DNA from: Marinobacter xestospongiae
GTDB taxonomy: Bacteria; Pseudomonadota; Gammaproteobacteria; Pseudomonadales; Oleiphilaceae
Reading direction: 5' to 3'
Assembly (NCBI RefSeq): GCF_023156385.1
Contig: NZ_JAKZAK010000008.1
Location: forward strand, 1-64,000
Length of the DNA: 64,000 nt
In this document: piece after piece, positions 45,092 to 54,147 of the stretch
Layout: each line of letters opens with the position of its first letter
Position numbering within the stretch: position 1 is the first letter of the stretch
Program-made: the position numbers and the translations under genes
Notes under the pieces: model-generated
What the model saw: only the letters and a program-made list of their open reading frames with translations
What the model was told of the DNA's origin: nothing
Database searches by the model: none

Positions 45092-46024
45092 TTAATCGGA
45101 GCCTCTCTGGTTGTCCGGTTTGCCAGGGCAGGGGTGCTGGCTGTTATCAAGAATAAAGTTGATTAATGCTTCGGCGGCTGGCGGCAGTGAGCGATTGCTC
45201 ATTCGGACAATACCGATCTGTCGTGTCACTGAGGGCTTGGTCAGTGGAATAAACGACAGGGTCTGGCTCTCTCTGGGAAACGCAAACCAGGGGAGGGTGG
45301 TAACGCCCAAGCCCTGTTCCAGCATGGCTACCAGGGAAATCATGTTGGAGATGTAGAATTGTCGTGCGCTCAGCAGGGGCTCAGCTTCAGTGCCCTCCAG
45401 CAATCGGGAGGTTCCATTGCCTATCAGCCTGTGTTCGCGGAGGGATTCCCAGTTCAGTTCCGCGCAATCCGCGAGCGGGTGGTCACTGCGGCATACAACG
45501 CCCACCTGGTCCTCCCACACGGGTATAAACGACTTGTCACTGTGCTCATTGGCCTGCCAGAGACTGGCGATGCCGAAGTCGACCTGTCGGTTTTCAACCA
45601 TCTGCAGCACGGCGGAGGCATTGTCATCGTAGAAGCTGATGTGCAGATCTGGTGCATTCTCGATAAACCGGGACAGGATTTCCGGCAGCATCCGGCTGGC
45701 AATGGATGGCACCGACGCCAGTCGTAAATGCCCGGTTCGGTGCTCAGCCAGGAGCATCATGTCCTGGGCGATGCGGTCGTGGTGTGCTATCAGCTCTTTC
45801 GCCTGTGGCAAAAAGTACTGACCGTAGGGTGTCAGTTCGGCATTGCTGGATTTGGCGTTGCGCTTTTCGAATAGGGGTTCGCCAAGCTTGTGTTCCAGGT
45901 CCTTGATCGATAGCGAGATTGCAGGCTGGGTTCGATGGGCCTTCTCGGCGGCGGCATGAAAACCCTTGAGTTCGGCCACCCAAACGAAATGGCGCAACTG
46001 GGCAATTTTCAGTTCTGGAGACAT
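45092..46024 (-). CDS. LysR-family regulator of the putative betaine-type catabolic cluster
   Basis: 310 aa with an N-terminal winged helix (KIAQLRHFVWVAELKGFHAAAEKAHRTQPAISLSIKDLE) and a periplasmic-binding-like effector domain (about 95-300, beginning HLRLASVPSIASRM). It is divergent from the aldehyde dehydrogenase gene. A TAAG-N5-CTTA box 40-52 bases before its start allows self-control and activation of the rightward operon. A second copy lies before the leftward DUF3726 operon, beyond this gene's 3' end. Confidence 0.9.
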   Translation of the reverse strand: MSPELKIAQLRHFVWVAELKGFHAAAEKAHRTQPAISLSIKDLEHKLGEPLFEKRNAKSSNAELTPYGQYFLPQAKELIAHHDRIAQDMMLLAEHRTGHLRLASVPSIASRMLPEILSRFIENAPDLHISFYDDNASAVLQMVENRQVDFGIASLWQANEHSDKSFIPVWEDQVGVVCRSDHPLADCAELNWESLREHRLIGNGTSRLLEGTEAEPLLSARQFYISNMISLVAMLEQGLGVTTLPWFAFPRESQTLSFIPLTKPSVTRQIGIVRMSNRSLPPAAEALINFILDNSQHPCPGKPDNQRGSD

Positions 46025-46062
46025 GGTGGTCCTCCGACGTTTTTGGGGGCAATGACTCTTTG

Positions 46063-46077
46063 ATAAGTATGGCTTAC
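46063..46077. promoter_or_regulatory. LysR-type operator in the divergent promoter
   Basis: TAAG-TATGG-CTTA (46064-46076) fits the T-N11-A LysR box. It is 46 bases from the LysR start and about 85 from the aldehyde dehydrogenase start. A very AT-rich stretch (46082-46112) next to it can hold the -10 elements. The arms are identical to the site at 44893-44905. Confidence 0.65.
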
Positions 46078-46154
46078 CGTAGGATATTATTTATTAATTT
46101 TTATTATTATCGTGCCACTCCTAAGATGACTTCATCAACTTGGTGGAGGTCATT

Positions 46155-47597
46155 ATGTCTGATTCAGTTTTCCGTAATTACATCGCAGGTGAATGGGTTG
46201 ATGGCGCCAGTACCGTAGCCAATATCAGCCCGGCGGATATCAGTGATGTGATTGGCTATTATGCCCAGGCCGATGCCACCCAGACCGAGGCGGCCATTGC
46301 AGCGGCGATTCAGGGCCAGCAGGAGTGGCAGCGCAGCGGATTGGAACAACGCTATTCGGTGCTGATGGCCATAGGTGATGAGCTGATATCCCGTAAGGAC
46401 GAACTGGGTCGTCTGCTTTCCCGTGAGGAAGGTAAAACCCTGGCTGAGGGGGTGGGGGAAATCTATCGCTCTGGTCAGTTTTTCCACTATTACGCCGCCG
46501 AAGTACTGCGTCAGATGGGTGAAACCGCGGATTCGGTTCGGATTGGCGTAGAGGTGGAAACTCGCCGTGAGCCGGTCGGCGTCGTAGGTATCATCACGCC
46601 CTGGAATTTTCCGGCAGCCACTGGAGCCTGGAAGATTGCTCCTGCCCTGGCTTTTGGGAATGCCGTGATCTGGAAACCAGCCAATCAGGTACCGGCTACG
46701 GCCTGGGCGCTCACCGAAATCATTGCCCGACAGAACTTACCGGCCGGCACATTCAATCTGGTGATGGGGCCCGGGGCCCAGGTTGGGGATGTGCTGATCC
46801 ACTCCCGCGACATCAATGCGCTTACTTTCACCGGGTCTCTTGAGACCGGTCGCAAGGTCGCGGCGGCGACAGCCACCAATCTGGTCAAGTGTCAGCTTGA
46901 AATGGGCAGTAAGAACGCCCTGGTGGTATTGGATGACGCCGATCTGGACAACGCGGTCGAGTGCGCGGTTAACGGTGCCTTCGGTGGCACTGGCCAGAAG
47001 TGCACGGCGTCTTCGCGGCTGATTGTGACAGAGGGTATTCATGACCGGTTTGTCGAGGCCGTTGTTGAGCGGATGAAGCAACTTGTGGTTGGTCACCCTC
47101 TGAAAGACGGTGTGCATATTGGCGCAGTCGCAGACGCCCGCCAGCTGTCGCAGAACCAGGAGTACCTGGCACTGGCAAGGCAGGAAGGGGGCACGCTGGC
47201 TTATGGCGGCGAGGTGCTGTCAGAAGAGTCCGATGGTTATTACATGCAGCCGGCACTGTTTGTTGATACCAGCAATGACATGCGAATCAACCGAGAAGAG
47301 GCTTTTGCCCCGATCGCCTGTGTGATCAAGGTGAAAGACTACGAGGAGGCATTGGCAACATTGAACGATACCAACTTCGGCCTCACCGGCGGACTCTGCA
47401 CCACGTCCCTGAAATACGCCAACGATTTCAAGCGCCGCGCAAAAACCGGTTGTGTGATGATCAACCTGCCCACCGCAGGCACGGATTATCATGTGCCATT
47501 TGGTGGCCGAAAGGATTCCAGCTTCGGTCCGCGGGAGCAGGGCAGCTACGCCAGGGAGTTCTACACCGTGGTCAAGACCACTTATATCCGTGCGTAA
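46155..47597 (+). CDS. Aldehyde dehydrogenase (2-oxoglutarate semialdehyde dehydrogenase-like)
   Basis: 480 aa, started at the ATG behind GGAGG (46145-46149). NAD(P)-dependent oxidation of an aldehyde to an acid: catalytic Cys283 (GGTGQKCTASSR), general base Glu249 (CQLEMGSKNALVV) and cofactor loop FTGSLETGRKV. The C terminus (FGGRKDSSFGPREQGSYAREFYTVVKTTY) is characteristic of 2-oxoglutarate semialdehyde dehydrogenases such as those of glucarate and hydroxyproline pathways. The true substrate here is unproven. It is the first gene of a LysR-controlled operon with an M19-type protein 13 bases downstream. Confidence 0.88.
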   Translation: MSDSVFRNYIAGEWVDGASTVANISPADISDVIGYYAQADATQTEAAIAAAIQGQQEWQRSGLEQRYSVLMAIGDELISRKDELGRLLSREEGKTLAEGVGEIYRSGQFFHYYAAEVLRQMGETADSVRIGVEVETRREPVGVVGIITPWNFPAATGAWKIAPALAFGNAVIWKPANQVPATAWALTEIIARQNLPAGTFNLVMGPGAQVGDVLIHSRDINALTFTGSLETGRKVAAATATNLVKCQLEMGSKNALVVLDDADLDNAVECAVNGAFGGTGQKCTASSRLIVTEGIHDRFVEAVVERMKQLVVGHPLKDGVHIGAVADARQLSQNQEYLALARQEGGTLAYGGEVLSEESDGYYMQPALFVDTSNDMRINREEAFAPIACVIKVKDYEEALATLNDTNFGLTGGLCTTSLKYANDFKRRAKTGCVMINLPTAGTDYHVPFGGRKDSSFGPREQGSYAREFYTVVKTTYIRA

Positions 47598-47610
47598 CCG
47601 GGGTGCTGCC

Positions 47611-48612
47611 ATGAACCAGGAACTGCACAAAGACCTGATCGTGATCGATGGACTCCAGTACTCCAACTGGAACCGCGAGATCTTCGAGCAACTGCGTCAG
47701 GGTGGCGTCACGATGGTTCACGTCACCATCGTCTACCACGAGCAGATACGCGAGACCCTACTGAGGATTGCTGAGTGGAATCGACTCTTTGAGACCAACG
47801 CGGACCTGATCATGCCGGTAAAGTCGGCAGCGGATATCCGCCTGGCCAAAGCGTTGGGCAAGGTGGGCATTCTATTCGGTGCCCAGAACTGTTCTCCGAT
47901 TGAAGACGACATCGGCATGGTAGAGGTTATGAGGGAACTCAACCTGATGATCATGCAGCTTACCTACAACAACCAGAGTCTGCTGGCATGCGGTTGTTAT
48001 GAAACGGAGGACAGTGGCGTTACCCGCTTTGGCAAGCAGGTAATTCGGGAAATGAATCGGGTGGGAATGGTTGTGGATATGAGTCACAGCGGTGAGCGCA
48101 GTACCCTCGATGCCATTGCGCTGTCCGAGCGGCCGATTGTGATTTCCCACGCCAACCCCAGCAGCTTCCACGCTGCCAAGCGGAACAAGTCTGACCATGT
48201 CCTGAAAGCCTTGGCCGAGTCTGGTGGTCTTTTGGGGTTCAGTCTGTATCCATTCCACCTCAAAAACGGCTCTGACTGCACTCTTGAGACCTTCTGCGAC
48301 ATGGTTGCCAGCACGGCGGATCTGATGGGGGTGGACCGGATTGGAATTGGTACCGACCTGTGTCAGGACCAGCCGCTGTCGGTGCTCGAATGGATGCGTA
48401 ACGGGCGCTGGTCGAAAGAAAAAGATTACGGGGAAGGCTCCAAGTCCAATGCTGACTGGCCCCGCCCGCTGCGGTGGTTCCGCGATAGCAGGGATTTCCC
48501 GAATCTCACCGCTGGCCTGCAAGTCCGCGGCTTCAGTGACGAAGACGTTGCCAAAATCATGGGACTGAACTGGCTGACCTTTCTGGACGAAGCTCTGCAA
48601 CCCCAGGGCTGA
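47611..48612 (+). CDS. Membrane dipeptidase (M19)-like protein with altered metal site
   Basis: 333 aa with the amidohydrolase-type barrel of renal dipeptidases (VVDMSHSGERS, PIVISHANPS, RIGIGTDLCQD, KIMGLNWLTFLDEAL). It follows the aldehyde dehydrogenase gene closely. Normal dipeptidases bind two zinc ions through an N-terminal His-x-Asp and a bridging Glu. Here that region reads VIDGLQY (Leu15 and Tyr17 instead of His and Asp) and the bridging position appears to be Gln91 (FGAQNCS), while His158 and His179 remain. The dimethylglycine-cluster relative of Pseudomonas shows the same kind of change, so this is a distinct branch linked to methylated amines, probably not a peptidase. Confidence 0.82.
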   Translation: MNQELHKDLIVIDGLQYSNWNREIFEQLRQGGVTMVHVTIVYHEQIRETLLRIAEWNRLFETNADLIMPVKSAADIRLAKALGKVGILFGAQNCSPIEDDIGMVEVMRELNLMIMQLTYNNQSLLACGCYETEDSGVTRFGKQVIREMNRVGMVVDMSHSGERSTLDAIALSERPIVISHANPSSFHAAKRNKSDHVLKALAESGGLLGFSLYPFHLKNGSDCTLETFCDMVASTADLMGVDRIGIGTDLCQDQPLSVLEWMRNGRWSKEKDYGEGSKSNADWPRPLRWFRDSRDFPNLTAGLQVRGFSDEDVAKIMGLNWLTFLDEALQPQG

Positions 48613-48644
48613 GACTCTCCCGGAACTGGTTCTCTGAGGATCCG

Positions 48645-48668
48645 GTGCCCGCGGGTTTCCGCGGGTAC
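48645..48668 (+). terminator. Hairpin between the M19-like and BCCT genes
   Basis: GTGCCCGCGG / CCGCGGGTAC forms a 10-bp stem (one G-U) with a 4-base loop. No T run follows. Being inside the operon, it may act as an attenuator or RNase barrier. Confidence 0.5.
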
Positions 48669-48719
48669 GGGACCGATCTCCAATACATCACAAGTACATA
48701 AGCCCAACTGGAGACTACC

Positions 48720-50291
48720 ATGAATACAACAACCCAAGCCTCCGCGGATTGTCGGGAGCATGTCGTGCCAGATAAGTCTTTGCTCAGTGGAGTGGATCTA
48801 CCCGTTTTTCTGATCAGCGGCGGCGTCTTGATACTTTTTGCGGTGCTGGCGCTGTATGACATTGATCTGGTCTCGAGCTCGGTCAATACGGCGTTCGCCA
48901 CCTCTACCAAGCTCTTTGGTGCTTACTGGCAGATCCTGTTACTGCTTACCTTCATCATCGGAATCGTGTTGGCCGTCGGACGGACCGGATCGGTTGTTCT
49001 CGGTGGTACCCGTGAAACCGACATTTCCACCTTCAAGTGGATCTCCATCATCATGTGTACTCTGCTGGCCGGGGGCGGTGTGTTTTGGGCGGCGGCAGAG
49101 CCGATGGCCCATTTCACTTCCCCTCCTCCGCTGTTTGCGGCTGATGGCGCCGAAGCTGGAACCATGCAAGCGGCCTATAGCGCACTGGCCCAGAGTTTCA
49201 TGCACTGGGGGTTTTTGGCGTGGGCGATTCTTGGCAGCCTCACTGGCATCGTTTTCATGTACCTGCACTATGAACGTAACCTGCCGCTGAAGCCCAGGAC
49301 CCTGCTGTATCCGGTTTTGGGAGATCGGGTTATGACCGGACCGCTGGGGGTGATCGTGGATTCCTGCTGTGTGTTGGCGGTGGTGGCCGGGACCGTCGGG
49401 CCCATCGGATTTCTGGGCCTTCAGGTCAGCTTTGGCCTGGAGAAGCTGTTTGGTATTCCGGATACCTATGCCACTCAGTTGGCCATTCTGGTCGGCCTGA
49501 TTGGTATTTATACGTTGTCGGCTGTCAGTGGCGTGACCCGGGGGATCCAGCTGTTAAGTCGGGCGAACGTGGTATTGGCCGTCTTGTTGATGGCCTTCAT
49601 CCTGCTGTTTGGACCCACCGCCTTTATCGTAGATGGGTTCCTGCATTCATTTGGGCTTTACCTCAATGAGTTTATCCCAATGGCCACCTTCCGCGCTGAT
49701 ACCGGCTGGCTGGACTGGTGGACGGTGTTTTTCTGGGGATGGTTCCTGGGCTACGGTCCGCTGATGGCGATGTTTGTAGCTCGTATTTCCCGTGGTCGCA
49801 CGATTCGTGAAATGGTGATGCTGATTTCGGTGGTCGCGCCGGTTATTACCTGCTTCTGGTTCACCATTGTGGGTGGCGCAGGTATCTCGTTTGAGCTGGC
49901 GACCCCGGGTGTCATCTCGGAACCGTTTACCGGCTTCAACCTCCCGGCGGCCCTGATGGCGATTACCGAACAGCTTCCCATGGGCTTTGTGATCACCTTG
50001 CTGTTCCTTATTCTGACCACCATATTTGTGGCGACCACCGGTGACTCCATGACCTACGCGGTTTCCATGGTGATGACTGGCCACGACCACCCACAGAGCA
50101 GTGTGCGAGTGTTCTGGGGCATCATGATGGGCGTTACCGCGGCAATTCTGATCTACATCGGTTCTGGAGGCATTTCCGCCCTGCAGTCCTTCATCGTGGT
50201 GACCGCGGTGCCGGTCTCACTGGTGTTGCTGCCGTCACTCTGGACCGCGCCACAGATTGCCGCCCGTATGGCCCGGGAACAGGGCCTCTAG
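48720..50291 (+). CDS. BCCT-family transporter (second copy)
   Basis: 523 aa with 12 predicted helices and BCCT signatures: GGGVFWAAAEPMAHF in place of the usual GMGIGLxFW stretch, and WTVFFWGWFLGYGPLMAMFVARISRGRTIREMV for the aromatic box. The glycine-rich motif is divergent from the osmolyte carrier at 22.5 kb (ALLAGGGVFWAAAEP versus AAGMGIGLMFWAVAEP), and the tryptophan-rich box lacks two tryptophans, so it probably recognises a different substrate. Being in a catabolic operon, it probably imports the growth substrate instead of serving osmoprotection. Start at ATG 48720 behind GGAGAC. Confidence 0.9.
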   Translation: MNTTTQASADCREHVVPDKSLLSGVDLPVFLISGGVLILFAVLALYDIDLVSSSVNTAFATSTKLFGAYWQILLLLTFIIGIVLAVGRTGSVVLGGTRETDISTFKWISIIMCTLLAGGGVFWAAAEPMAHFTSPPPLFAADGAEAGTMQAAYSALAQSFMHWGFLAWAILGSLTGIVFMYLHYERNLPLKPRTLLYPVLGDRVMTGPLGVIVDSCCVLAVVAGTVGPIGFLGLQVSFGLEKLFGIPDTYATQLAILVGLIGIYTLSAVSGVTRGIQLLSRANVVLAVLLMAFILLFGPTAFIVDGFLHSFGLYLNEFIPMATFRADTGWLDWWTVFFWGWFLGYGPLMAMFVARISRGRTIREMVMLISVVAPVITCFWFTIVGGAGISFELATPGVISEPFTGFNLPAALMAITEQLPMGFVITLLFLILTTIFVATTGDSMTYAVSMVMTGHDHPQSSVRVFWGIMMGVTAAILIYIGSGGISALQSFIVVTAVPVSLVLLPSLWTAPQIAARMAREQGL

Positions 50292-50386
50292 TTAACCGTC
50301 GATGCCTCTCTGGGTGCTGTTGCCAACCGGGCAGCACCTTTTATCCAGAGCAAACCTAGTCTTCAACTGTCTTTCAGGGAGCTGTC

Positions 50387-50761
50387 ATGAAAACTGCAGT
50401 CAAAACCGATTTGTTTGCCTCCAAGGCACCACTGGAATGGGCCGTTGTGTCCAACGGAACACTCTATACGGCGCAGATACCAATCGATCAGCAGGGCAAC
50501 GTCGTTACCGGAGGCATCGAGAGTCAGGCCCGGCAAACCATGGAAAACCTCCGGCACACGATTGCCGCAGCAGGCCTGACCATGGCGGATGTCACCCAGG
50601 TGCTGATTTACGTCACAGACCGGTCGCAGCTGCCGGTGTTTAACCGGGTTTACGGAGAGTACTTTGATGCGCCGTACCCAAATCGTGCGGCCATGATTGT
50701 TGCTGGTCTGGCCCGGGAAGAGATGCTTTGTGAGATTGTGGCTTACGCTTCGGCGGCGTAA
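50387..50761 (+). CDS. RidA-family (YjgF/YER057c) enamine/imine deaminase
   Basis: 124 aa. The conserved trimer-site features are GNVVTGGIESQARQTMENL, DVTQVLIYVTDRSQLPVFNRVY and the C-terminal EMLCEIVAYA; the arginine that binds the carboxylate in RidA proper (usually within C-R-S/C-I-E-A-x-A-V) is not obvious here, where AREEMLCEIV is found. RidA proteins hydrolyse reactive imines released by PLP enzymes or amine oxidases. Its presence at the end of the operon suggests that the pathway generates an imine, consistent with amine oxidation. Confidence 0.87.
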   Translation: MKTAVKTDLFASKAPLEWAVVSNGTLYTAQIPIDQQGNVVTGGIESQARQTMENLRHTIAAAGLTMADVTQVLIYVTDRSQLPVFNRVYGEYFDAPYPNRAAMIVAGLAREEMLCEIVAYASAA

Positions 50762-50863
50762 GCCCGGTGTCTGGCGTCCGTACAACCCGCAGCCAGGATC
50801 GGTTGTTGATTGAACAGTCGGTCAATATCATGCCCTCGTGAAATCACGGCGAGGCCATCTGTT

Positions 50864-52432
50864 TTGAAGAAAGTCATACTGATTGTGGTGTGTGTGATGT
50901 TTGCCATTGCGGCCATCGCGAGCATCTCCGCAACCTCCTATATCTCCCATCAGGAAATCGACCAGATCATCCTGAAGAAGTCCCGGGCTCAGGCTGAGCA
51001 GTTGGCCGAGCATGCGCGCTATATACTGGAGAATTCGTCCCAGCCAGAGGCGGATCTGCAGACCTTTGTGCAGTCATTGAAGCGTCGGGATGACATCAGC
51101 TACGCGGTGGTGATTGACCGCAACATCACCGCCATCGCCCACAGTGATACCGCCAAGCTGGGCAAGACCTACGACGACAGCTACACCATTGCCGGCGCCG
51201 GCGAGGGGCAGGCCCAGCACTCGAAATGGTACGCCGACATCCAGGACGTCTGGGTTTACGACATCATGATGCCGATTCATGTCGATGGTGCGCTGTTTGG
51301 CTCCTTCGACGTCGGTATTCCGATTACCGAGGTCAGTGACGCGGCAAAGGGCATCGCCATGGCGCAACTGGCGGCCATTGTGGCGATCTTCGCGCTGTGT
51401 GCTGGCGTGCTGCTGTGGGTGCTGGGACGCCTATTCAAGCCGTTGACGGCGTTGCAGCGGGCGCTTGCTGACATCTCGCGGGGGGATGGCGATCTTACTG
51501 TCCGGCTGCCGGTGAAGGGCACCGATGAGATTGCGGAGATCTCCGCCGCCTTCAACACCTTTGTGGGCAAGATTGACGACATCGTGGCGCAGGTTGTGCA
51601 GACCGGCCGCGGCCTGGCGGATGCGGCCACCGAACTCCAGCAGCAATCGCAGGAGGCCCTTGCCCGTGGTCAGGCGCAGAGCGATCAGACCCTACAGGTG
51701 GTCACCTCAATGAACGAGATGAGCGCCACCATCAATGAGATCTCCCGCAATGCCGCAGGCGCGGCTGAGGCGGCGGAAGGTGCCAATAGCGAGACCCAGG
51801 CAGGTCACCGAACGCTGCAGGGTGCGGCTTCAACCATTGAGCGACTGTCCGGCGAAATGACCGCGATGTCTTCAGTGATCGCGGTACTGGCGGACCGGAC
51901 CCAGTCCATTGGCTCGATTCTGGATGTCATCCGCGGTATCTCCGATCAGACCAACCTGCTGGCCCTGAACGCGGCGATTGAAGCTGCGCGTGCTGGCGAC
52001 GCGGGTCGGGGATTTGCGGTGGTGGCTGACGAGGTTCGTGAGCTGGCCAAGAAATCGGCGCAGTCCACCGATGAAATCCAGACCATGATCGACCAACTGA
52101 GGCAGGAAGCCCGGGATGCGGTGGTGGCCATGGAGAGCAGTCAGTCGCTGACGGACGAGGGAACCGCATCCACCCGGCAGGCCCTGCAGGTGCTGGAAAC
52201 GATTGCGACGCGGGTGGTGTCCATCGTGGACATGAACACTCAGGTTGCTACGGCGACCGAGGAGCAGTCGAGTGTGGCGAATGAGGTCAACCAGAATATG
52301 GAGACCGTCAATCAGGCCATTCAGGAAGGGCTGGACGCCAGCCACCGACTGGAACTGTCCAGCCAGCAACTGACTACCCTGGCCCAGACCCTGGACCATC
52401 ATGTCGGTGCATTCAAGGTATCTGCGAGCTGA
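50864..52432 (+). CDS. Methyl-accepting chemotaxis protein with single-Cache-like sensor
   Basis: About 522 aa from TTG 50864 (GCGAGG upstream; protein begins with a Lys-rich start and TM1, [20 protein letters not shown]). A TTG at 50810 would add 18 residues. The periplasmic sensor (about 25-170; [24 protein letters not shown]) has the pattern of small Cache domains. TM2 ([20 protein letters not shown]), HAMP and signalling domain ([20 protein letters not shown]) follow. It directly follows the RidA gene and probably steers cells toward the compound imported by the adjacent BCCT carrier; that link is inferred. Confidence 0.9.
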   Translation: MKKVILIVVCVMFAIAAIASISATSYISHQEIDQIILKKSRAQAEQLAEHARYILENSSQPEADLQTFVQSLKRRDDISYAVVIDRNITAIAHSDTAKLGKTYDDSYTIAGAGEGQAQHSKWYADIQDVWVYDIMMPIHVDGALFGSFDVGIPITEVSDAAKGIAMAQLAAIVAIFALCAGVLLWVLGRLFKPLTALQRALADISRGDGDLTVRLPVKGTDEIAEISAAFNTFVGKIDDIVAQVVQTGRGLADAATELQQQSQEALARGQAQSDQTLQVVTSMNEMSATINEISRNAAGAAEAAEGANSETQAGHRTLQGAASTIERLSGEMTAMSSVIAVLADRTQSIGSILDVIRGISDQTNLLALNAAIEAARAGDAGRGFAVVADEVRELAKKSAQSTDEIQTMIDQLRQEARDAVVAMESSQSLTDEGTASTRQALQVLETIATRVVSIVDMNTQVATATEEQSSVANEVNQNMETVNQAIQEGLDASHRLELSSQQLTTLAQTLDHHVGAFKVSAS

Positions 52433-52449
52433 CCGGACCGGGCACTGGC

Positions 52450-53904
52450 TCAGGATGAGCAACTGATGTTCAGGTGCTTGCCCCAATCCGGGGGCAGCGC
52501 CGCGTAGGCTTCGTTTTCCGGTTGTTCATCATAGGGCCGCTTAAGCACGTCGAGTAGCTGCTGCATGGGCTCATAGTCACCATTCTGGGCCTCCTGGATC
52601 ACCAGTTGGGCCAGGTAGTTGCGCAGGATGTACTTGGGGTTCACCGCGCACATGGCGGCTTCCCGCTCGGCGTCCGAGCGAGTCTCTTTTTTCAGGCGTG
52701 TCTGGTAACGGGCCAGCCACTGGTCGGCAGCCTTGCGGTCGACAAACAGGTCCCGCACTGGAGCCTCGCCACGGGACGGCAGGGTGGACAGGCCTCGGAA
52801 GAAGCGCGTGTGGTCCACCTGATGCGACTGCAGCAGATTGAAGGTGTCCATGATCACTTCAATGTCGTTCTCTTCCGGTTGCGCCAGCCCGAGCTTGTCG
52901 CGAAGGTTTGCCAGGAAGCTGTCGTTGTAGCTGGTTTCGTACTGGCGCAGGGCTCGTCTCAGATCGTCCTCATCCATCACCGGGGCCAACGCCCGGGCGA
53001 GGTACTGGCAATTGACGAAACCGATCTGCGGCTGGCGGTTGTAGGCGTAGCGGCCGCCCTGGTCGGAGTGGTTGCAGATGTGGCCGGCGTCGAACTCGTC
53101 CAGGAACGCGTAGGGGCCGTAATCGAAGGTATCCCCGATAATCGACATGTTGTCGCTGTTCATCACGCCGTGACAGAACCCCAGCGCCTGCCAGCGCGCG
53201 ACCAGGCGGGCGGTGCGTGTTACCACTTCTTCCAGCCACAGCCGATACCGAGCCTCCTCAGGTTGGTGCAGCAAGTGGTGGAAATGCAGCGCAATGGTGT
53301 GGTCCAGCAGTGACCGCACCGCCTCTTCGCCTTGGTGGTAGGCGGCGTATTCGAAATGCCCAAAACGCAGGTGGCTCTGGGCTACCCGCATCAGGGTGGC
53401 GGCGGTTTCAATGGATTCCCGCTGTACCGGGTCACGGGCGCTGACCATGAACAGGGCGCGGGTGGTGGGAACGCCCAACCCCGCCATGGCTTCACTGCAC
53501 AGGTACTCCCGGATGGTGGAGCGCAAAACCGCGCGACCGTCGCCAAACCGAGAGTAGGGCGTCATCCCGGCCCCCTTGAGGTGCCAGTCCCAGCGCTGGC
53601 CGTCCGGGCCCCTTGTCTCCCAGAGCAGCAAACCCCGGCCATCCCCCAGGTCCGGGTTGTACATGCCGAACTGGTGGCCGGTGTACTTCATCGCCACCGG
53701 GTCCATTCCTTCCAGCAGTTCCGTACCTGCACCAATGCCGGTCCAGTCCTCCGGATTGCCGGTGTGAATCCCCATCTGTTCCGCCAGTTCATGGTTGAAG
53801 CACACCATGCGGGCGTCCGTCAGCGGCGTGGGCTGAACCCGTGTGTAGAACGAGGGGGGCAGTTCCTGATAGCGATGTTCGATCTGAAAAGCATCCGGGG
53901 CCAT
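52450..53904 (-). CDS. selO: Protein adenylyltransferase SelO
   Basis: 484 aa, full length for bacterial SelO (formerly YdiU/UPF0061), a pseudokinase that transfers AMP to protein hydroxyls and takes part in redox stress. Visible are YTGHQFGMYNPDLGDGRG (ATP loop), WDWHLKGAGMTPYSRFGDGRAVLR, and HGVMNSDNMSIIGDTFDYGPY with the catalytic and metal residues. The C terminus ends NISCSS: this penultimate-region Cys is the position occupied by selenocysteine in vertebrate SelO and can form a regulatory disulfide. It is divergent from the glucosylglycerate genes. Confidence 0.95.
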   Translation of the reverse strand: MAPDAFQIEHRYQELPPSFYTRVQPTPLTDARMVCFNHELAEQMGIHTGNPEDWTGIGAGTELLEGMDPVAMKYTGHQFGMYNPDLGDGRGLLLWETRGPDGQRWDWHLKGAGMTPYSRFGDGRAVLRSTIREYLCSEAMAGLGVPTTRALFMVSARDPVQRESIETAATLMRVAQSHLRFGHFEYAAYHQGEEAVRSLLDHTIALHFHHLLHQPEEARYRLWLEEVVTRTARLVARWQALGFCHGVMNSDNMSIIGDTFDYGPYAFLDEFDAGHICNHSDQGGRYAYNRQPQIGFVNCQYLARALAPVMDEDDLRRALRQYETSYNDSFLANLRDKLGLAQPEENDIEVIMDTFNLLQSHQVDHTRFFRGLSTLPSRGEAPVRDLFVDRKAADQWLARYQTRLKKETRSDAEREAAMCAVNPKYILRNYLAQLVIQEAQNGDYEPMQQLLDVLKRPYDEQPENEAYAALPPDWGKHLNISCSS

Positions 53905-54147
53905 GGCGATGGCGTGTCTCCGCTGTTGGCTGGGAATGGAGGGGACGAGGCGTCCAGCCCGTCAGTGTCTCAGACCGTTCCCTGGCAAACAAATTCCCGC
54001 CACGCCTGCCAGCGTCATCGGTGGTACGAATTCTGCACAACCGAGCTTAGGAGGTGATGGCGGAGGCGGAGGCCTGCTGCCATGACTCACAACGGGGCGG
54101 TCCCTTGCACAGACTTGGACGGCTGCACCAAAGGAGGGCGAAAGCCG

